Source: Protea cynaroides (taxonomy: Eukaryota; Streptophyta; Magnoliopsida; Proteales; Proteaceae). From it: a stretch of 64,000 nucleotides of DNA. The notes under the pieces are model-generated. The model had not been told where the DNA came from. It saw nothing but the letters and a program-made list of their open reading frames with translations, and made no database searches. This document shows positions 38,401 to 47,658 of the stretch, one piece after another; position 1 is the first letter of the stretch, and each line of letters begins with the position of its first letter. The stretch is taken from the NCBI GenBank assembly GCA_028583415.1, contig CM053269.1, forward strand, positions 74,118,435 through 74,182,434, in the 5' to 3' direction. A program made the translations under genes and the position numbers.

Positions 38401-40067
38401 AACAATTGAATTTTGGTTGAAATTTCCTTGATGAATAAATGCTGACATTAAGAATGTCGTGTCATCTAAGTGGCAGATATTTAGGGCTATGTGGGGAGTC
38501 TTTCCTTTTATGGCTTGAAGGAAAAATCAGCTTGTATTAGGTTTATATTGGTGAAAACAAGATGTTTATATATTTGTATAGATATAATTTGGCAAAAGGC
38601 TTTTGTACTGTCAATGTATTCATGCATCCCTACATATTTCAATGTCACCTAATGGTACTCTGTCCACCACTGTGCACTTCCCCGTAGTCCTGGATTTATC
38701 ATAGCTATATTTTGCCACTTGGCAACTCTTTTGGGCTTATGTTTGATACGTGAGCATGGGACCTTTGGCTCTACCAGCCATCCTGTCCACAAATTTTGGC
38801 CTTGGAGGAAGCCCTTTTCTACGTGGGCTGTGGAAGATCCATGAGCTCATATAATTTACGAATCAATGATTGGGAATCATCTATGTATATACATTTTTAT
38901 GAAATATGTTTAGTAGGATCCAGGTCCTCCCCTTTTCACCTTTAATAACTTTTTTTGTCGAGATACATCCTATATCGGATTGACCCGACGCAATCTGGTC
39001 TTTTTGAGAAAATTGGGTCAACTTTGGCTTGGTCAGGTTGGGCCTAACCTTATAGGGCTTGAGTAGGTCAGAAAGCCATTGCATGGGGGTGGGGCTGGGC
39101 TGGGATGCTATCAGGTTGGGTGTCTGAACGGACCATTCAAATTAGCTTGTCTAGACGGACCATAAGAGAAAATGCCCAATGCCTTAAGTTGCATCTTTCA
39201 TGGATTAAAACTTATATGGTTGCCTTTCCAACGAAATGAATCTGCAAATCCAATTTGATTAAAAGAGTAAAGTTCAAGATATTGGCCAGGTATTAATCTG
39301 TGATGGGTTTCTGATTTCGAAGTTTAATTTATCTAGGACTCTAGTTCAGGGTCGTATTAGCTTTGGGATATTTCTTATTTGATTTTGTTCCCTATGGAAT
39401 AAGAAACAATGCTGGAAATATGCTTTTCTGATTTTTGAATGCAATGTGCTATACACAAAAACCGAACTTTGCGGACTTTCCATCAGTTAATTAGAGCCGA
39501 ACATAGGTACATATGCATCTAGAAATGGAAAACGGTTGAGAATTTGTTTCATGCCTAGTGGGATTTGTGCAGAATGCTTGCTTTTCTAAAATCATGGATC
39601 TGCTACTCCTGATTTGAAGCTTATTTGGACACTGATTTATGCAGCCCAGCAGAGAACGGTTATCACAACATTGACAAGACTTTTCAATGAGACGTCAGAA
39701 GCGCTTGGTGGTTCCCGTGCAAATCCAACTAAAAAGCGTGAAATAGAGGATAATTCAAGGAAAATCGGTGCCTTGTTCGCAAAACTTAATAGTGGGGATA
39801 TTTCGAAGAATGCGTCTGATAAGCTTATCCAGCTTTGCCAGGCTTTGGATAGTGGTGATTTTGGTACTGCATTGCAAATCCAGGTAAGGATCTCGCATAA
39901 CATAAATACGCTACTTGAACTAGATTGGAGGGTTTCTCTAATCTAGATTTGTTTTGTCTGTCTTGAAACAGTTACTTCTTACAACAAGTGAGTGGGATGA
40001 GTGCAACTTCTGGCTTGCAACTCTAAAACGAATGATTAAGACAAGGCAGAATGTGAGATCAAGTTAG
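7982..40067 (+). CDS. SEC31B: SEC31, COPII outer-coat protein (3' 16 exons; 5' end outside the window)
   Basis: SEC31 pairs with SEC13 to build the outer cage of COPII vesicles at ER exit sites and stimulates SAR1 GTPase through SEC23. Exons: 7982-8079, 8201-8320, 10500-10542, 23534-23655, 23745-23872, 23978-24530, 25442-25534, 26005-26190, 26297-26507, 36188-36297, 36446-36607, 36730-36765, 37624-37749, 37846-38122, 39645-39883, 39972-40067 (stop TAG 40065-40067). All junctions are GT-AG, and every phase closes to about 865 codons. Exons 1-2 finish the WD40 propeller (WCPNDSAYLLTCAKDNRTIC, ISASSFDGKIGIYNIE). Exons 6-9 encode the alpha-solenoid (LVVGDYKGAVAQCISANRMA, LAGNTLAATLCYICAGN). Exons 10-14 are Pro/Gln-rich, and exons 15-16 form the C-terminal helical domain (TRLFNETSEALGG, SEWDECNFWLATLKRM). 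Plant SEC31 proteins have about 1,100 residues, so some 250 N-terminal residues lie to the left. Introns 3 and 9 are filled with transposons. Exon 12 looks like a duplicate. The B suffix follows the Arabidopsis homologue and is less certain than the family. Confidence 0.93.
8953..10026. mobile_element. Large foldback element in SEC31 intron 2
   Basis: Outer inverted ends read CATGGTTCGAGGTGC on the left and the complement of CAAGATTCGAGGTGC on the right, with imperfect 8-bp flanks ACTTAAAC and ATTTAAAT. Inside, two arms of about 300 bases (roughly 9072-9385 and 9440-9750) are inverted copies, for example TTCGCGTACTCC against GGAGTACGCGAA. A transcript could form a long hairpin. The interior is shared with the element at 27403-28379. 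There is no coding capacity. The hAT-like assignment from the 8-bp flanks is tentative. Confidence 0.72.
11500..11950 (+). mobile_element. Solo LTR, same family as the LTR element at 20534-23243
   Basis: It begins TGTTAAC and ends TGTTACA, with imperfect 5-bp flanks TAAAG and TAAAA. Its 3' half matches the LTRs at 20534-21157 and 21643-23243 (TTAATTAGAATAGGACTG and GAGAGTCCTTGTCA motifs, then TTTATAAATGGTGACTGCTAAGA). No primer-binding site follows, so it reads as an LTR left after recombination or as a fragment. The segment GAGAGTCCTTGTC is repeated in tandem near 11755-11795. Confidence 0.6.
12390..13550 (-). pseudogene. Degenerate polyprotein remnant, endogenous pararetrovirus (caulimovirid)-like
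   Basis: Read on the - strand, an open stretch from about 13550 to 12990 contains a plant-repeat signature: an ID-G-M-EYQ-LN block, then KGWWDNYL, then DAVNTIIFTI. A short FVGDP-like match follows in another frame near 12950. A second block at about 12540-12400 reads LTIEREY and KVFHRNWHHPS, and weaker matches continue to 12230. Frameshifts and stops break it throughout. These motifs resemble endogenous caulimovirid-type polyproteins in plant genomes. I assign this from memory of the motifs, so the class is moderate and the exact lineage unknown. It lies wholly inside SEC31 intron 3 and is antisense to it. Confidence 0.5.
13594..13820. mobile_element. Foldback MITE with 9-bp duplication (Mutator-like)
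   Basis: The element is an almost complete inverted repeat. The left arm AAATCGTCTCCTCCCA, CTCCCACCAGCTGATGCCCG is mirrored by CGGGCATCAGCTGGTGGGAG, TGGGAGGAGACGATTTGAAT. Flanks AAGGGTTTG (13585-13593) and CAGGGTTTG (13821-13829) differ at one base. It shares the ATCGTCT end motif and overall design with 53338-53579. The 9-bp duplication suggests Mutator-type mobilisation. It is non-coding, and ORFs within it are palindrome artefacts. Confidence 0.75.
14605..15093. mobile_element. hAT-like foldback element, perfect 8-bp duplication
   Basis: GATGTATG flanks both ends (14597-14604 and 15094-15101). The left end AATAGTTATTAAAG mirrors the right end CTTTGAAACTATG. It belongs to the CATAGTTGTCAAGG-ended set seen at 17728, 20733 and 27403. 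GCCTAGGCG-like motifs lie just inside the left end. It sits within the copia reverse-transcriptase remnant. No transposase is present. Confidence 0.75.
15753..16225. mobile_element. Harbinger/Tourist-like MITE, copy A of a tandem pair
   Basis: The ends GGGCCCGTTTGATAA and TTATCAAACGGGCC are inverted repeats. TTA lies on both sides (15750-15752 and 16226-16228). The core is a GGTGGT-rich repeat (about 15890-16025). It is inserted in the copia integrase-RT linker, whose reading resumes on both sides of the pair. Long ORFs of Gly/Trp/Val or His/Pro inside it are repeat artefacts. Confidence 0.82.
16229..16820. mobile_element. Harbinger/Tourist-like MITE, copy B of a tandem pair
   Basis: It follows copy A directly and shares the central TTA (16226-16228). 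The right end TTATCAAACAGGCCC is followed by TTA (16821-16823). The left end is decayed (AGGTCGTGTTTAATAA). The GGTGGT core is longer (16355-16615) and contains a short tandem repeat around GGGCGCTGGTGGGGCGGT (16520-16560). Confidence 0.8.
17573..17950. mobile_element. TIR element with CAGGGTTTGAA ends, hosting a nested insertion
   Basis: The left end CAGGGTTTGAAGTATCGG mirrors the right end CGATATTTGAAACCCTG. GATACC/GGTATC motifs are repeated just inside both ends. I found no clear target duplication. A hAT-like element (17728-17865) lies inside it. It interrupts the copia coding sequence between the protease region and the GAG-pre-integrase region. Confidence 0.62.
17728..17865. mobile_element. 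Short hAT-like foldback MITE (138 bases)
   Basis: The ends are CATAGTTATCAAGG and the near-complement GTGATAACTATG. The flanks ATGGAAAG and ATGAAAAG form an 8-bp duplication with one mismatch. It is GC-rich with CTTGGG/CCAAGG repeats. It is nested in the element at 17573-17950. Confidence 0.7.
20065..20298. repeat. Two-copy tandem repeat (about 114 bases) including the copia primer-binding site
   Basis: The copies at 20065-20178 and 20179-20298 both run from GTGTGGGAGCTTACCAACTC to GGTGAGTCATAGCACTAGC. Each contains CTGATACCAAGTTCAGTTT or a close variant, the complement of a TTGGTATCAGA primer-binding site. The site and adjoining LTR end of the - strand copia element are therefore duplicated. 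Confidence 0.75.
20364..20409. repeat. TA microsatellite
   Basis: A run of about 23 TA units follows a T/A-rich lead at 20336-20363, inside SEC31 intron 3. Confidence 0.95.
20733..20842. mobile_element. hAT-like foldback MITE in the 5' LTR (110 bases)
   Basis: The ends TATAGTTGTCAAGG and CCTTGACAATTATG are inverted repeats. The flanks TTCTCTTG (20725-20732) and CTCTCTTG (20843-20850) are the 8-bp duplication. The partner 3' LTR at about 22970-22995 has CACCTTCTCTTGTG without the insertion, which is a direct empty site. Confidence 0.88.
21248..21515 (+). repeat. CTA/CTG triplet-rich tract with internal duplication
   Basis: A segment of about 105 bases starting ACTACTTGGTT at 21248 recurs at 21411 with only a few changes. 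Both copies contain GTGACCTATACTGTGCTACT. It occupies most of the internal domain of the LTR element. Predicted peptides (poly-Leu/Tyr/Thr) are repeat artefacts. Confidence 0.8.
21675..22853. mobile_element. Solo LTR (1,179 bases) nested in the 3' LTR
   Basis: The ends TGATGC and GCATCA have the TG...CA form of an LTR, and the 5-bp duplication ATGGG is perfect (21670-21674 and 22854-22858). The equivalent position in the 5' LTR (about 20570-20585) reads AATATGGACCCATTTGTAGG without the insertion. A TATA-like TATTTATAGG lies near 21890, and a pyrimidine-rich tract spans 21965-22170. No internal coding domain is present. Confidence 0.78.
27403..28379. mobile_element. hAT-like foldback element related to 8953-10026
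   Basis: The ends CATAGTTTTCAAGG and CGGCTTGACAACTATG are inverted repeats. Flanks GTCAAAAC and GTCAAATC form an 8-bp duplication with one mismatch. GCCTAGGCG-type motifs lie just inside both ends. The interior (about 27670-28110) closely matches 9330-9770 (GGAGTATGCGAATGCTGTTTA, AAGCAAGAGATTATTTTG). The two elements share a core but have different ends. Confidence 0.72.
28440..28960 (+). mobile_element. LTR-like remnant
   Basis: The text has LTR character: a CTATAAATTAG TATA-like box near 28818, then a leader ending in GATTAATGAAAGGAAG. Palindromic TACTGTTCACGTGAACAGTA (28757-28776) lies upstream, and TGTTCACATGAACAGT-like motifs recur at 8725, 28399 and 31550. No clean termini or duplication were found, so the call is weak. 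Confidence 0.3.
29319..31273. mobile_element. Harbinger-like non-autonomous element (1,955 bases) with captured sequence
   Basis: Inverted ends of 28 bases differ at one position: GGCTGTGTTTGGTATCATTT on the left and the complement of GGCTATGTTTGGTATCATTT on the right. TAA flanks both sides (29316-29318 and 31274-31276). The left subterminal region matches 250-410. It contains a gypsy reverse-transcriptase fragment (29514-29648), an ATTCCAGAAGAAAAA tandem repeat (30010-30080) and an A-rich run near 30885. No transposase is seen. Confidence 0.85.
29514..29648 (+). pseudogene. Captured Ty3/gypsy reverse-transcriptase fragment
   Basis: The translation gives DYWALKSITFQNRF, then TVDELLGELHGAQLFSKLDL. 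This aligns with the gypsy RT segment YRALNAITVRDRFPIPTTDE in the element at the right end of the window. Only about 40 codons are present, with no flanking pol sequence. It is enclosed by the termini of the 29319-31273 element, which points to capture. Reading stops soon after. Confidence 0.72.
33704..35924 (+). mobile_element. Solo LTR (2.2 kb), probably Ty1/copia SIRE/Maximus-like
   Basis: It starts TGTTGGAACC and ends GGGAATCACA with a perfect 5-bp duplication CTTAT (33699-33703 and 35925-35929). A CACTGATTCACCCCCCCTTT motif near 35884 recalls the 3' end of long copia LTRs. The interior has a GAGA-rich tract (34050-34105) followed by a GC- and GCA-rich tract (34110-34430). That tract yields a 201-codon ORF of low complexity that I do not regard as a gene. 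The superfamily is inferred from length and the end motif. Confidence 0.62.
36299..36322 (+). repeat. T24 homopolymer forming the donor region of SEC31 intron 10
   Basis: The exon ends CAG at 36297. The intron begins G at 36298 and then 24 T, so the donor reads CAG|GTTTTT. It lacks the usual purine at +3 and G at +5. Confidence 0.9.
36563..37212 (+). repeat. Tandem duplication of a SEC31 exon-intron junction (unit about 158 bases)
   Basis: Copy 1 starts in exon 11 (TCACCCCAGATCTTTCTCCC at 36563) and runs through the start of the next intron. Copy 2 starts TCACCGCAGATCTTTCTCCC at 36721 and supplies exon 12 (IFLPPQVTQPQQ) plus similar intron sequence (GTATTTCTCATTGTTGGG). A 319-base MITE (36845-37163) interrupts copy 2. 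In copy 2 the once-exonic CCCCAG became CCGCAG, the acceptor of exon 12. Confidence 0.85.
36845..37163. mobile_element. hAT-like MITE, GATATCGATACC family, perfect 8-bp duplication
   Basis: AATGAGTC flanks both ends (36837-36844 and 37164-37171). The ends CATGGGTCTAAATTCAGGTA and the complement of CATGGTTCAAGGTATCGATA are inverted. Inside, a unit of about 110 bases is tandemly repeated (CTGACACGTGTTCGATCCTC at about 36941, CTGACACGTGTTTGATCCTC at 37050). Copy 1 of the SEC31 junction duplication has GCTAATGAGTCTG uninterrupted, which is the empty site. Related fragments lie at 41385-41534, 45180-45773 and 47000-47178. Confidence 0.88.
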
Positions 40068-42259
40068 AAGGTAGAACTTCTGTTCTGCATTTTTCCAGTC
40101 CGGGAGTGTAGTTTTGCAGCGCTGATCGTTTTCATGTACACATGATTCCTGTTCCCTGGCCCATCCAATAGCTCGGGTTGTCGCCCATTTCATTCTCCTC
40201 CAAAAGCAGATACAAATGGATATTTTTTCCTGGGCATTGGGGAGACTAGTTTGTTGATTATTGTTGCTTAGCATTTCTATTGTTGAGAACATACTTTTTC
40301 CTTTTTTTTTTCTTTTTTTTTCTTTTTTTTTTTCTGGTGTTCAATATAATTTTTTTTGTAGCATTTCTTCTTCTTTCTTCCATTTCTGTAATATTTACTA
40401 TTTTTTTCCCTTTCAATCATTTTCTTGTTGAGAGAGTTTCTATTATGTCTTGCGTGAAAAACAAATGCAATCTTAGTTACAAAGCTCAGAGAGGTATGGG
40501 GTTGAAGTGAGTTACAAAGCTTAGAGAGGCCTTTCTAGCTAGGGAGTTGGCCACCGTTCATCTCCCTTGAAATACAAGATAACTAGGTCTCTGGATAAGA
40601 TTTATCCATGTCTGGTTATCAGACTCAATTTGGATCTATTGCAGCACACCCACACGAATAACCAAGGCTTCACCCAACAGGATCGAACAGGAGCTTGGTT
40701 CATTGGATGCAATTGTCAGAGACCCATTCGTCTCTAATTATAAAACCAATACTCCTTCCTAAGTGTTGCTTAGGCAACTGTGAAGCATCAGCATTCAGCT
40801 TGAAATAAGGGACGCCTGAAACCCAGAGTAGGCTGTTTGAGTCTGTTGGATTACATCGGTTGGAGACTGTGTTTTACAGCTAAAGATTTTGTCCTTCTGG
40901 GTTCTCCAGAAGATCCATCAAATAAAAGAAGATAATCTCAAGGACTCTACTAAGCCCCCAAGGGGATATTCTAGATGACATTGACTTTCGATGTCCATCG
41001 GATCAGCATAAAACTCCAACCAACCCAATCCAAATATCCTAAATGCTCCTTGTATTTGTGGTTCAGGGTCAAATACGCACGTAGAAAGACCCTCTAGCCC
41101 TACATGTGGACATAATCTTAAAACCCAGCTCTCTATCCAAGGATGTATTTGTGGTTCCTCCAGTCTTAGAATAATGTATGATAGTTGACTAATGTAGCGA
41201 ATTATTTCCCTTATTTAAATAGAAGCTGACGTCTATTTTCTAGCAGAGGAAAGTTTGTGCATCGTTCTTCATCGTAATGGCAGCTTTGCTATGGCTTTTT
41301 TTGCGTTTGATATTTAGTTTCCATCATCAATTCTTCAAAATTTTGGAAAAAAGAGTACCAGTCAATGTTCGGACTTCGGACACAGGATTGGGAGTACAGA
41401 TCCAATGGAAAATTGACACGTGACATATACATAACATACACCGTATATAATAATATTAAAATAAGATCGAATCGGTGATCAATCAGTCCAAAATCGATGT
41501 GAATCAGCCAACGATATTGATTCCTTGAACCATGATGCCAGTGGAATTCCAATCTAGAGTGTCGAATGAGTCAGTAGGGAAAATTTGAACCCACGCCTAT
41601 ACACAGCTGAGAATAAATTAGAGTGCTGTGAAATCACATGTATGCTATTCTGATACGAAGCGTATCAGGAATGACTACTTCCAAGTTAGTCTTTGCCTGA
41701 GTAAGTTCAGGAACTTATTCAGGCACGGCAACAATTTGAAGACAAAAATTCCAATATTATTCAGCTTCAAAGCTAGACGAAAATTGTAAAAATTTGACAA
41801 CCCCCACCCCCACAGAAAAAAAGAAAAAAAAAAAGGTAGAGAGAACAAGTATTAGCCTACCTATTAATAAGGAAAAAAGATCCTCTCCTGTCGCCTAGTC
41901 CGCTAGTTACCCATTGAACGGATTAGGATGCCTCGATATATAAGCCGAGCATCTAAACCAGTCCAATGGATGACTGGCACAACTGAACAACAGAAGAAAA
42001 TCCATATCCATTAATAAGTGCAAACGAATATGAAATTTTCAGCCATTCAATCACCTTTCAAAGCAAGAAGCGAAGCCAGTAAAAGTTTTCTGTAATCCAT
42101 CATAAAAAAAAAGGTAGGAGCTGTAATTGTCCAAGCATGACAAAAGAAGTACTGAATTGCCCAGTATCAGAAAAGTAGCATCTGGAGATCAAGTTTCTGA
42201 TCCCAGATGAGCTTTTGAATAATTCAGCTCTCACAATAAGATCCAATGCCACTCCATAA
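40068..42259. other. Downstream of SEC31: 3' untranslated region and intergenic DNA
   Basis: The first few hundred bases should include the SEC31 3' UTR. T-rich runs lie at 40290-40350. A fragment of the GATATCGATACC MITE family spans about 41385-41534 and ends CCTTGAACCATG. No further gene is supported. Confidence 0.5.
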
Positions 42260-43311
42260 TTAGGGTGTCAAAGTTGAGTCCAGACCAAAAACCAAAACTG
42301 ACCCAGCCTGAATCGACACGGACCAAACCGAACTAAATTCATATTGGGCGAAATTTGGATTGAGGAATAAAAACAAATTACGACAGTTTTGGTCCGGTTT
42401 GGGCTAGCCCAATGGGCAGTCTGAAATCGGATCAATTAGACCGAAATCGATAGTGATCTATGCCTCACATGATTTCTATCTTTCTAAATCCTTTATCTCA
42501 CCCCTACTTGCTGGTCCTCTCCCACTCCCCATCTCACCCCTATCTTTTTGAATTTAGGTTTATTGTCAAATTTTTCATAGGATCGAGAGGAGAGATATTG
42601 AAGAGAGAGAAGAGAAGGGGTGTCAACAGGCAGGTCTGCGTTAAATCGGTGTTGGGTTTTATAAGGTTTGACCGAAACATGTCTATTAAGAGGTTCAGAC
42701 TGGGATGGCTACACTGTGTACATTAATTAACAAGCCATTCCGGTATCTAATTGTTATCAGGCTGGTTCGGGTTGAAAGCCCAGTAAGAACCCATTAAGCC
42801 TATCCAAAAGGCTAAAGTAGTGAAGCTAGCTAGGGTTTAATATTTGGTATGTCTGTTTGGTCCGGGCCATTATTGGGTTCGGACTCATCGGTCTGATTTT
42901 TCAAGCTGGTTTTGGGCTAGCCCTGACCGGACCAGGACCGGCAGGATATGCCATAACTCAACCCGAAACATGTCCGGTAACAATTCGGTCTGATTCGGTT
43001 TCAGGTTAGTTCATGCAAGCTCAGTCCGGGCTATCGGTTTGGTCCCAAAATTGACACCCATAGTGGAGAGAGTGGGGTGAGAGTTGCTAATAGATTTATT
43101 ATCGGTCTAACCATTGGGTCCAAACCGAATCCAACCTATTACCCACCCTATAGGCCCAGCCCAATAAGGGCCCAAAATGAACCAAACCGATAAATATCTC
43201 CTATCGGTTACAAGCTGGGTTTATCAGCCCCATAGTTTCTTAAGCTGGCCTCAGGCTATACCTGTCAAGCCCGACACCGAAATGGCCTTGACCAGCCCAT
43301 TGATACCCTTA
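42260..43311. mobile_element. hAT-like non-autonomous element (1,052 bases)
   Basis: The ends TTAGGGTGTCAA and TTGATACCCTTA are inverted repeats. The 8-bp duplication CTCCATAA is perfect (42252-42259 and 43312-43319). The interior is rich in GGTTTGGTC/AACCGA motifs, with a second ATTGACACCCA near 43050 that could mark an internal copy of the end. It has no transposase. Confidence 0.78.
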
Positions 43312-43319
43312 CTCCATAA

Positions 43320-46300
43320 CACGAGTCATCATCACCAAAAAAAAAAAAAAATGGCAACCAATGACAATGCAATAATTAATGGTAAGTCATTTCAAAAAGT
43401 TTGTGAAAAATCCTATTTTACCAATGACTTACATTTTTTTTAAAATAAAACAAGGGGTAATTAAAAAACAGTATCATGTTCTAAAAATACCTATAAAGTT
43501 GTTATAGACAGTTCATTTTTGTTTACTTTAGGTAATATTTATTCTAAATTTAATTAGTTTTTAATGTTTTTATTAATTTTTTGGGGTAAAATTTTAATGT
43601 TTTATTCAACATTTCAAGTTAAGTTATAGTTTTGAACATAAAAAAAATTTCCCCATATATGGAGTTAGTATACCAAATGCCCTCTTTGATGGATTTTATT
43701 TATTTATTAATTTTTCTTCTCTTCCCTTCCCTCATCATGGCCCCAAATAAATGATACCGTTTCTTTGCATTGCCATTGGTGTGACTAGGAAACCCTTCCC
43801 CATGAGATATTTCTTTGGATTATTGGATATCAGATATGAATTTGTATATTGATGTAGCCATTTAAATTTTATTTTCTTAGACTACAAGTCTACAACTATG
43901 TTAACATGTGGATGATACTGCCATTGGTGTGGTGCGGGAGATTCCCCCATTGGTCGCATGGGAACCCTCTCTCAATAGATATTTATTTGGATTATTGTAT
44001 ATCAAGTACGAATTTAATACTAATATAGCCATTATTTTATTTTATAATATCAAAAAGGGTATCAATATCCCAAAAAATCAATCTGGGGATGGAATCGGAT
44101 TGGAATGGAACCAATTTCAGAGTGACATATGATCAATACTAAATTAAAAGGCATTAAAAAAATGAAGGTATTAGATATCATATTGTTATCGACCACTATA
44201 AATAGCGGATCAAATGATATCTAAATCCATATGAATATAGCCATTTGGATTCTAAATTTTAAGCTTATAGCTATCTTTTAACAATTTATAGTTAAGATGT
44301 ATGATAATTGTATTTTTATTTTATTTTTTTAAATGTTAATAATTTTATATGTTTTAACAATTTATACTTAAAATGTATGATAAATTATATTTTTATTTTT
44401 GAGATTTTTTTATAGACACCATTGTGGTAAATAATTTGTATTTTTACTCTTTTGTCTTCATATATATATATATATAATTTTTATCATTCCACATGTCTAT
44501 TTTGAAAAAATAATTACAAAACAATGACAAGATTTAACTGGAAGTTCACTTTCAAAAAGTTTTTGAAAATTCCATTTTACTTTTAGCATAAAAACTTTTA
44601 GAATAAAATAAATGGTAATTAAAACAACCTCCTAATATATAGTTGTTTAAAATGTAAATAATTATATCAGTTTATATAATAAAAAAATTGATATTATTGG
44701 ATTTCAATTTAAAACACTTCATGAAATATATATATAGGAAAAAGATAGTTACATTTCCTGTACGGATGGGAGTAGTCACAGAGTCCAGAATTCGACCCCA
44801 TTTATTCACCTTGACTGCATGTCTTCTGTATATTATCTCATCCGGAGAGACCGTGTGTTGATTTTTACAACAACCGACTGAAAAGGCTTATACCCTAATT
44901 GTGATCGTTCCCTAATCTTATATAGAATGTCTAAATTACTATCTATTACCATATGACTAGGCACAAACTATCACACACGTATGCTTGAATATTATGAACA
45001 TGCTATAGAAGTACTGGAAATCTCACTGAAATAGGTTTCACATGGTTCGTATCAACTTGTCGGACCGCTACTCTTAATTTGAACCTATTGGTTCAATATT
45101 GGTCCAGTCCATGCTCTGGACCCAACCCTTCCTATTCCAAGTTGCAACTCCATGATTCATAGACCGGACCGAGGTTGGGTTTCTTGGACTGATCATGCCC
45201 TAGATGAGATCGGATATAGTAATGGGATCGGTCAATACCAATCCGATCTCCGTTTAGATCAGTCTGTATTGGCCGGGATCGGCCAATACCCATCTTTTTA
45301 GGATTAGACCGATTTGTGGTTCAGATCAGTTTTTAAAATTAAAAAATAAAAATTAATTTTTTAGCCGTAGATGAACGACCCGTGAAAACCAATTCCATTG
45401 GACTATTGACACGTGTCATGAAGCTTTAAAAATATATATATATAAAAGGGGGATTGGATTGGATATCAAAGAAGTATTTAACTTGTAATCAATGTCGGAG
45501 TGGTATCAGTCTCGACCAATTCCGATATAAATCACCCGATCCGATACCGATTACTAAAAAAGTGATTGGCATCAAATAGCCCATAGTTATTTATGGGCCA
45601 GAATTAGTCCAAAACAATGAATACAGCACAATTTACTAGAATATCATGGGCTTCAAGACCATTGAATATCTGCAGAATTGATTTACCAAAAAAAATATAT
45701 GTATACCTGTAGAAACAGACCATTGAATAACCCATATGAATCTATCAATCCGATAACGATACCTAGAATCATGAGCCCGACTCACAGTGCTTTCCTGATT
45801 TCTCCCAGCCAAAAGTCTTTAATGAATTTTCTCGCCACTTCACTAGGTCTAATAACATTGAAACTTGATATGTGAACAAGAGACCATAAAGTATTTTTTG
45901 TTTACAACATTTCGGATTCTTCTGAGTTGCCACATGTTGAAAATTAAATATGGGTTAAAAATAAATAAATGTCACCAACATGATTGCACCTAAGGGTGTG
46001 AATTTTGAACGGAAATCGTTAATTGAAATTAAATCGAACCATTTAAACTGCAGTTGATAAATCAATTAATAAACAGTTAGATTTTGAATTTGAAAATTAA
46101 ATGGAATAAAATCGATTCGATTCGGTTTTGAGCCGATTATATCCATTACAATGTTTAAAGCATAGTAAACCAATTAAAAATCTATTGGTATTAAACCATA
46201 TTAAATTGTTTTTAAGTTAAGCATTTTAATCGACATATCAGGTTCTTGACACCATGGTCTGTCAATTTTCACCCTCAAAAGTAAACAAAATCCTACCCCT

Positions 46301-47399
46301 TATTTAGAAAAGTCTTGTAATTTCATCCGCCTACAAGTTGGACAATTTTATCTGGCCTTTGTCTGTCACATGATTATTTCATCTCCTACAGTAAAGATAG
46401 CTAGGGTTCTAACCATGGGTCAACAATTGCGCCAGAGATGGGGACACTAGTGAAGGCACAATGCTTGGGAAAGAAATCCTCTCTTGCTTACTCGGGGATT
46501 GCTAAGGGCCGAATTTCAGTCAACACACATACCGATGTATTAGTATGCGTATCAAATGAACTCCAGTCCTTGGATCAGTCGTAGTTCCCACTTGCCACAG
46601 GAGAGGATTTGGATCTCAATGTTTGTAGGCAGAGAGGGAGAGAGAGAGAGAGAGAGAGAATGGTTTTAGATTGTATCGAAATTTGATCAATTGATATGTT
46701 CAATTTTTCAATACCATTAAATTTAGTATTGATCATGGGTTCCTCTGTCGTTGATTTCGAACAATTTTCAAGGTGACTAACAACCCTTTGAGTGATTTTT
46801 TTAATTGTACAATCGAATCAACTCGGATGATCTTCCTAGAGGTTATTCGATTCCCGTTAATCTCATGAGTTAATTAGATTCTGGTGTAAAGAGGAAAGAT
46901 CGACCTATCCATAATTTAACTCACCAAAGTTCTTGGATAGATACTCATCCATTCTTTTTCTTCTTCTTTTTTTTTGTATGAGGTTTCCTCCCATTAGGGC
47001 ATGATTCTAAATCTAGTATCAGACACAGCATCGTCATGTCTAAAACAGAATCGATTCGAATTGAATCGATTTACGGATCTAATGGAAAACCAACATGTGT
47101 CTGATTTTCATTAAAATAATATTAAAATAAGTTGGGATTGAGGATTGGCTAGGTCCAAAATCAATACTAATCAGCCGAATGGTCTATTCTTGACTATTTG
47201 AGGATTAAGATTTTTTTTTTCCCCGCTAAACATCATTGAAAATTTAATTTTAATAAAACAAATTACAAAAATAATAGAAACACAAGATGAGCAAATTAAA
47301 ACTTCACCTTCAGCATTATCATCAACGTGAAAATCCATTTAACCTAAGAAAATCAATATCTATCGCCTTCACGCGCATTCCAACTAACATTGCTCCTAA
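43320..47399. other. AT-rich intergenic DNA upstream of the cyclin gene
   Basis: No gene is seen. It holds MITE-family fragments (about 45180-45773, with repeated GATCGG/CCGATC motifs), TA runs near 44460 and 45430, and a GA run at 46629-46658. GATACTGCCATTGGTGTGGTG at 43913 partly repeats CATTGCCATTGGTGTGACTA at 43768, followed in both by AGATATTT-TTTGGATTATTG, so a local duplication is likely. Confidence 0.5.
47000..47178. mobile_element. Fragment of the GATATCGATACC MITE family
   Basis: The left end CATGATTCTAAATCTAGTAT matches the left end of the 36845-37163 element. ATTTTCATTAAAATAATATT and GGGATTGAGGATTGGCTAGG follow in the same order. The right end is missing. Confidence 0.6.
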
Positions 47400-47400
47400 C

Positions 47401-47658
47401 AAACTCAGGAAACTCTCCCATACACTGGAAGATTGAGTTTTCATGACTAATCTAGATGGAACGAAACTCAGGAAAACTCTCTCCCAAACTCTGGAAGATT
47501 GAATTTTCATGAGATTTTTATACAATCTAGATCGAGAATATGCCACAATGTTCGTTTCCCTTAAACAATGACTGATAGATCATCAAATTTGATATCGCCT
47601 AAATTTCCATTAAACAATGACTGATAGATCATCAAATTTGATATTGCCTAAATTACCA
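47401..47658. repeat. Two adjacent tandem duplications upstream of the cyclin gene
   Basis: The first pair (47401-47463 and 47464-47536) shares AAACTCAGGAAA, then CTGGAAGATTGA and TTTTCATGA. The second pair (47561-47609 and 47610-47658, 49 bases each) is nearly identical, with ATGACTGATAGATCATCAAA in both. They lie about 460-720 bases before the cyclin start codon. Confidence 0.85.
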
